NCBI GenBank assembly: GCA_017528675.1
Contig: JAFXOO010000006.1
Span: 1-6,676, forward strand
Direction of reading: 5' to 3'
DNA from: Oscillospiraceae bacterium
Lineage (GTDB): Bacteria > Bacillota > Clostridia > Oscillospirales > Ruminococcaceae
DNA length: 6,676 nt
Made by a program: the position numbers and the translations under genes. The notes under the pieces were generated by a model. It ran no database searches and was not told where the DNA came from. It was given only the letters and a program-made list of their open reading frames with translations. Below are positions 5,620-6,676 of the stretch, in pieces (position 1 is the first letter of the stretch; each line of letters begins with the position of its first letter).

Positions 5620-6567
5620 TCACACCAGACCCGTTGTCTCGTCAATGCCCATCATTATATTCAGGTTCTGCACAGCAGCGCCGGATGCGCCCTTGCCAAG
5701 ATTGTCGAGCCGTGCGCAGAGCAGCATCTGTGCATCGTTGCCGAACGTAAAGATTTCGAGCTTATTCTGACCGGAGAGCGTGTTCGAGGCAAGGAAGAAC
5801 TTTCCCTGCTCCTCCGGGAGCATCACCGGATTGACGGTCACGAGCTTTGCACCTTCATAATGCGCTGCATAGGCCGCATTGACCTGTGCAAGCGTCGGAC
5901 GCCTGTCAAGCATCCGTGTCTGGAGCGGTACGGAAACCACCATGCCGCTGTAATAATCGCAGACAATCGGATTGAACATCGGCTTCTCGCTCAGGCAGGA
6001 GAAAAGCTGCATCTCCGGGAGATGCTTGTGCGACTGGGAGAGCGCATACTGACGGGGGGAATTGAACTCCTCCGGCTTGTCCTCGCCCTCATAGACAGCA
6101 ATCGCATTCTTGCCGGCACCGCTGTAACCGGAAGTCGCATAGGCAAATACCGGGAAATCCGCAGGAATCAGACCCGCTTTCACAAGCGGCCGCACGAGTG
6201 ACACAAAGCCGCTTGCATAGCAGCCCGGCACGGCTACTCTGTCTGACCGGATGATCTTCTCCCGGAAATCCGCCCCCAGCTCCGGAAACCCATACGCCCA
6301 TTCCGGATTGGTCCGGTGCGCAGTCGAGGCATCCAGGATGCGGGTATTGGTGCCCTTTGCAAGCTCCACCGCTTCGATGGAGGCTGCATCCGGCAGACAC
6401 AGGAAGGTAAAATCGGCCTGTGCCATCATTTCACGGCGTGCATCGTTGTTATGACGGTCGGCATCCGCAATCTTCAGCAGTTCGATGTCGCTCCGGCCGC
6501 CAAGACGGTCAATGATTTTCAGACCGGTAGTGCCGGCCTGCCCGTCCACATACACTTTCACGGACAT
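5620..6567 (-). CDS. argC: N-acetyl-gamma-glutamyl-phosphate reductase, type 2
   Basis: This enzyme reduces N-acetylglutamyl phosphate with NADPH to N-acetylglutamate semialdehyde, the third step of arginine synthesis. At 315 residues it fits the short type 2 subfamily rather than the roughly 345-residue type 1 enzymes of E. coli and B. subtilis. The N-terminal GQAGTTG (9-15) takes the place of the type 1 GATGYTG nucleotide-binding loop. The catalytic cysteine is C116 in VPGCYASG, where many members read NPGCYPT. H182 in SHKHLPEM is the probable acid-base histidine. A conserved C-terminal stretch LGKGASGAAVQN lies at 290-301. The ATG has a perfect AAGGAGG 7 nt upstream. It is the first recognised arg gene, 37 nt after the stop of an unidentified gene, with a 13-bp palindrome in between. 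Confidence 0.95.
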   Translation of the reverse strand: MSVKVYVDGQAGTTGLKIIDRLGGRSDIELLKIADADRHNNDARREMMAQADFTFLCLPDAASIEAVELAKGTNTRILDASTAHRTNPEWAYGFPELGADFREKIIRSDRVAVPGCYASGFVSLVRPLVKAGLIPADFPVFAYATSGYSGAGKNAIAVYEGEDKPEEFNSPRQYALSQSHKHLPEMQLFSCLSEKPMFNPIVCDYYSGMVVSVPLQTRMLDRRPTLAQVNAAYAAHYEGAKLVTVNPVMLPEEQGKFFLASNTLSGQNKLEIFTFGNDAQMLLCARLDNLGKGASGAAVQNLNIMMGIDETTGLV

Positions 6568-6584
6568 GGCTTGTCCTCCTTATA

Positions 6585-6597
6585 GGGTTCAGAACCC
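6585..6597. promoter_or_regulatory. 13-bp palindrome directly upstream of argC
   Basis: The minus strand reads GGGTTCTGAACCC, a perfect 6-bp inverted repeat around one central base. It ends 3 bp before the argC ribosome binding site (6575-6581). A 1-nt loop cannot form a good RNA hairpin, so a protein-binding DNA site is more likely than an RNA switch. It does not resemble the AT-rich ARG box bound by ArgR/AhrC. Chance remains possible. Confidence 0.35.
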
Positions 6598-6604
6598 GGA
6601 TTTT

Positions 6605-6676
6605 TCATGATGTTTCGTCATCATCGTCATCCTCGACCGGTTCACGGGGGCATTTCCACAAGCTGTAGGCAAGAGC
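6605..6676 (-). CDS. C-terminal end of an unidentified protein with an acidic tail
   Basis: Reading the minus strand from the window edge gives 23 codons in an open frame ending in TGA (6607-6605). The piece starts ALAYSLWKCPREP and ends in a run of five aspartates followed by E-T-S. Poly-acidic C-terminal tails are common in real proteins, and the stop lies 37 nt before argC, as for an adjacent or co-transcribed gene. The fragment is too short to name a family. Other minus frames through this stretch are also partly open, so confidence is moderate. Confidence 0.5.
   Translation of the reverse strand, partial: ALAYSLWKCPREPVEDDDDDETS

Noticed and set aside
6598..6611. CATGAAAAAT upstream of argC as an ARG box
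   Set aside because: One half-site resembles the Bacillus AhrC consensus but the following bases (CCGGG) do not complete the AT-rich palindrome.

Overview
The window reads as a bacterial chromosome segment in which every supported gene lies on the minus strand. It is probably a Firmicute of class Clostridia, and a Ruminococcus-like (Oscillospiraceae) organism is my best guess. This rests on the argC-J-B-D-F gene order, strong AGGAGG-type ribosome binding sites, fairly GC-rich genes next to an AT-rich rrn leader, and a rrn leader box of Bacillus/Clostridium type. The family-level placement is inference; the short 16S piece is too conserved to decide it.

Layout in transcription order (high to low coordinates): the last codons of an unidentified gene with an acidic tail (6676-6605); argC (6567-5620); argJ (5588-4344, TTG start); argB (4320-3448, GTG start); a small two-helix DUF3592-like membrane protein (3451-3041) overlapping argB by 4 nt; argD (2983-1817); a LURP-one/Tubby-like-fold protein (1815-1351) starting 1 nt after argD; argF (1332-418); a rho-independent terminator (404-374); a near-perfect sigma-A promoter with extended -10 (303-275); a roughly 228-nt rrn leader with a boxA-like element and three hairpins; and the first 40 nt of a 16S rRNA gene, which runs off the left edge.

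The five arg enzymes carry N-acetylglutamate through to citrulline: ArgB phosphorylates it, ArgC reduces it to the semialdehyde, ArgD transaminates that to N-acetylornithine, ArgJ moves the acetyl group back to glutamate and releases ornithine, and ArgF carbamoylates ornithine. Genes are 1-57 nt apart or overlap, so they probably form one operon. argG, argH and carAB are not in the window. The two extra genes, one after argB and one after argD, have no known role in arginine synthesis and are the most interesting content. Otherwise this is a conventional biosynthetic operon beside a ribosomal RNA operon, and I see no sign of a mobile element, CRISPR array or defence system.
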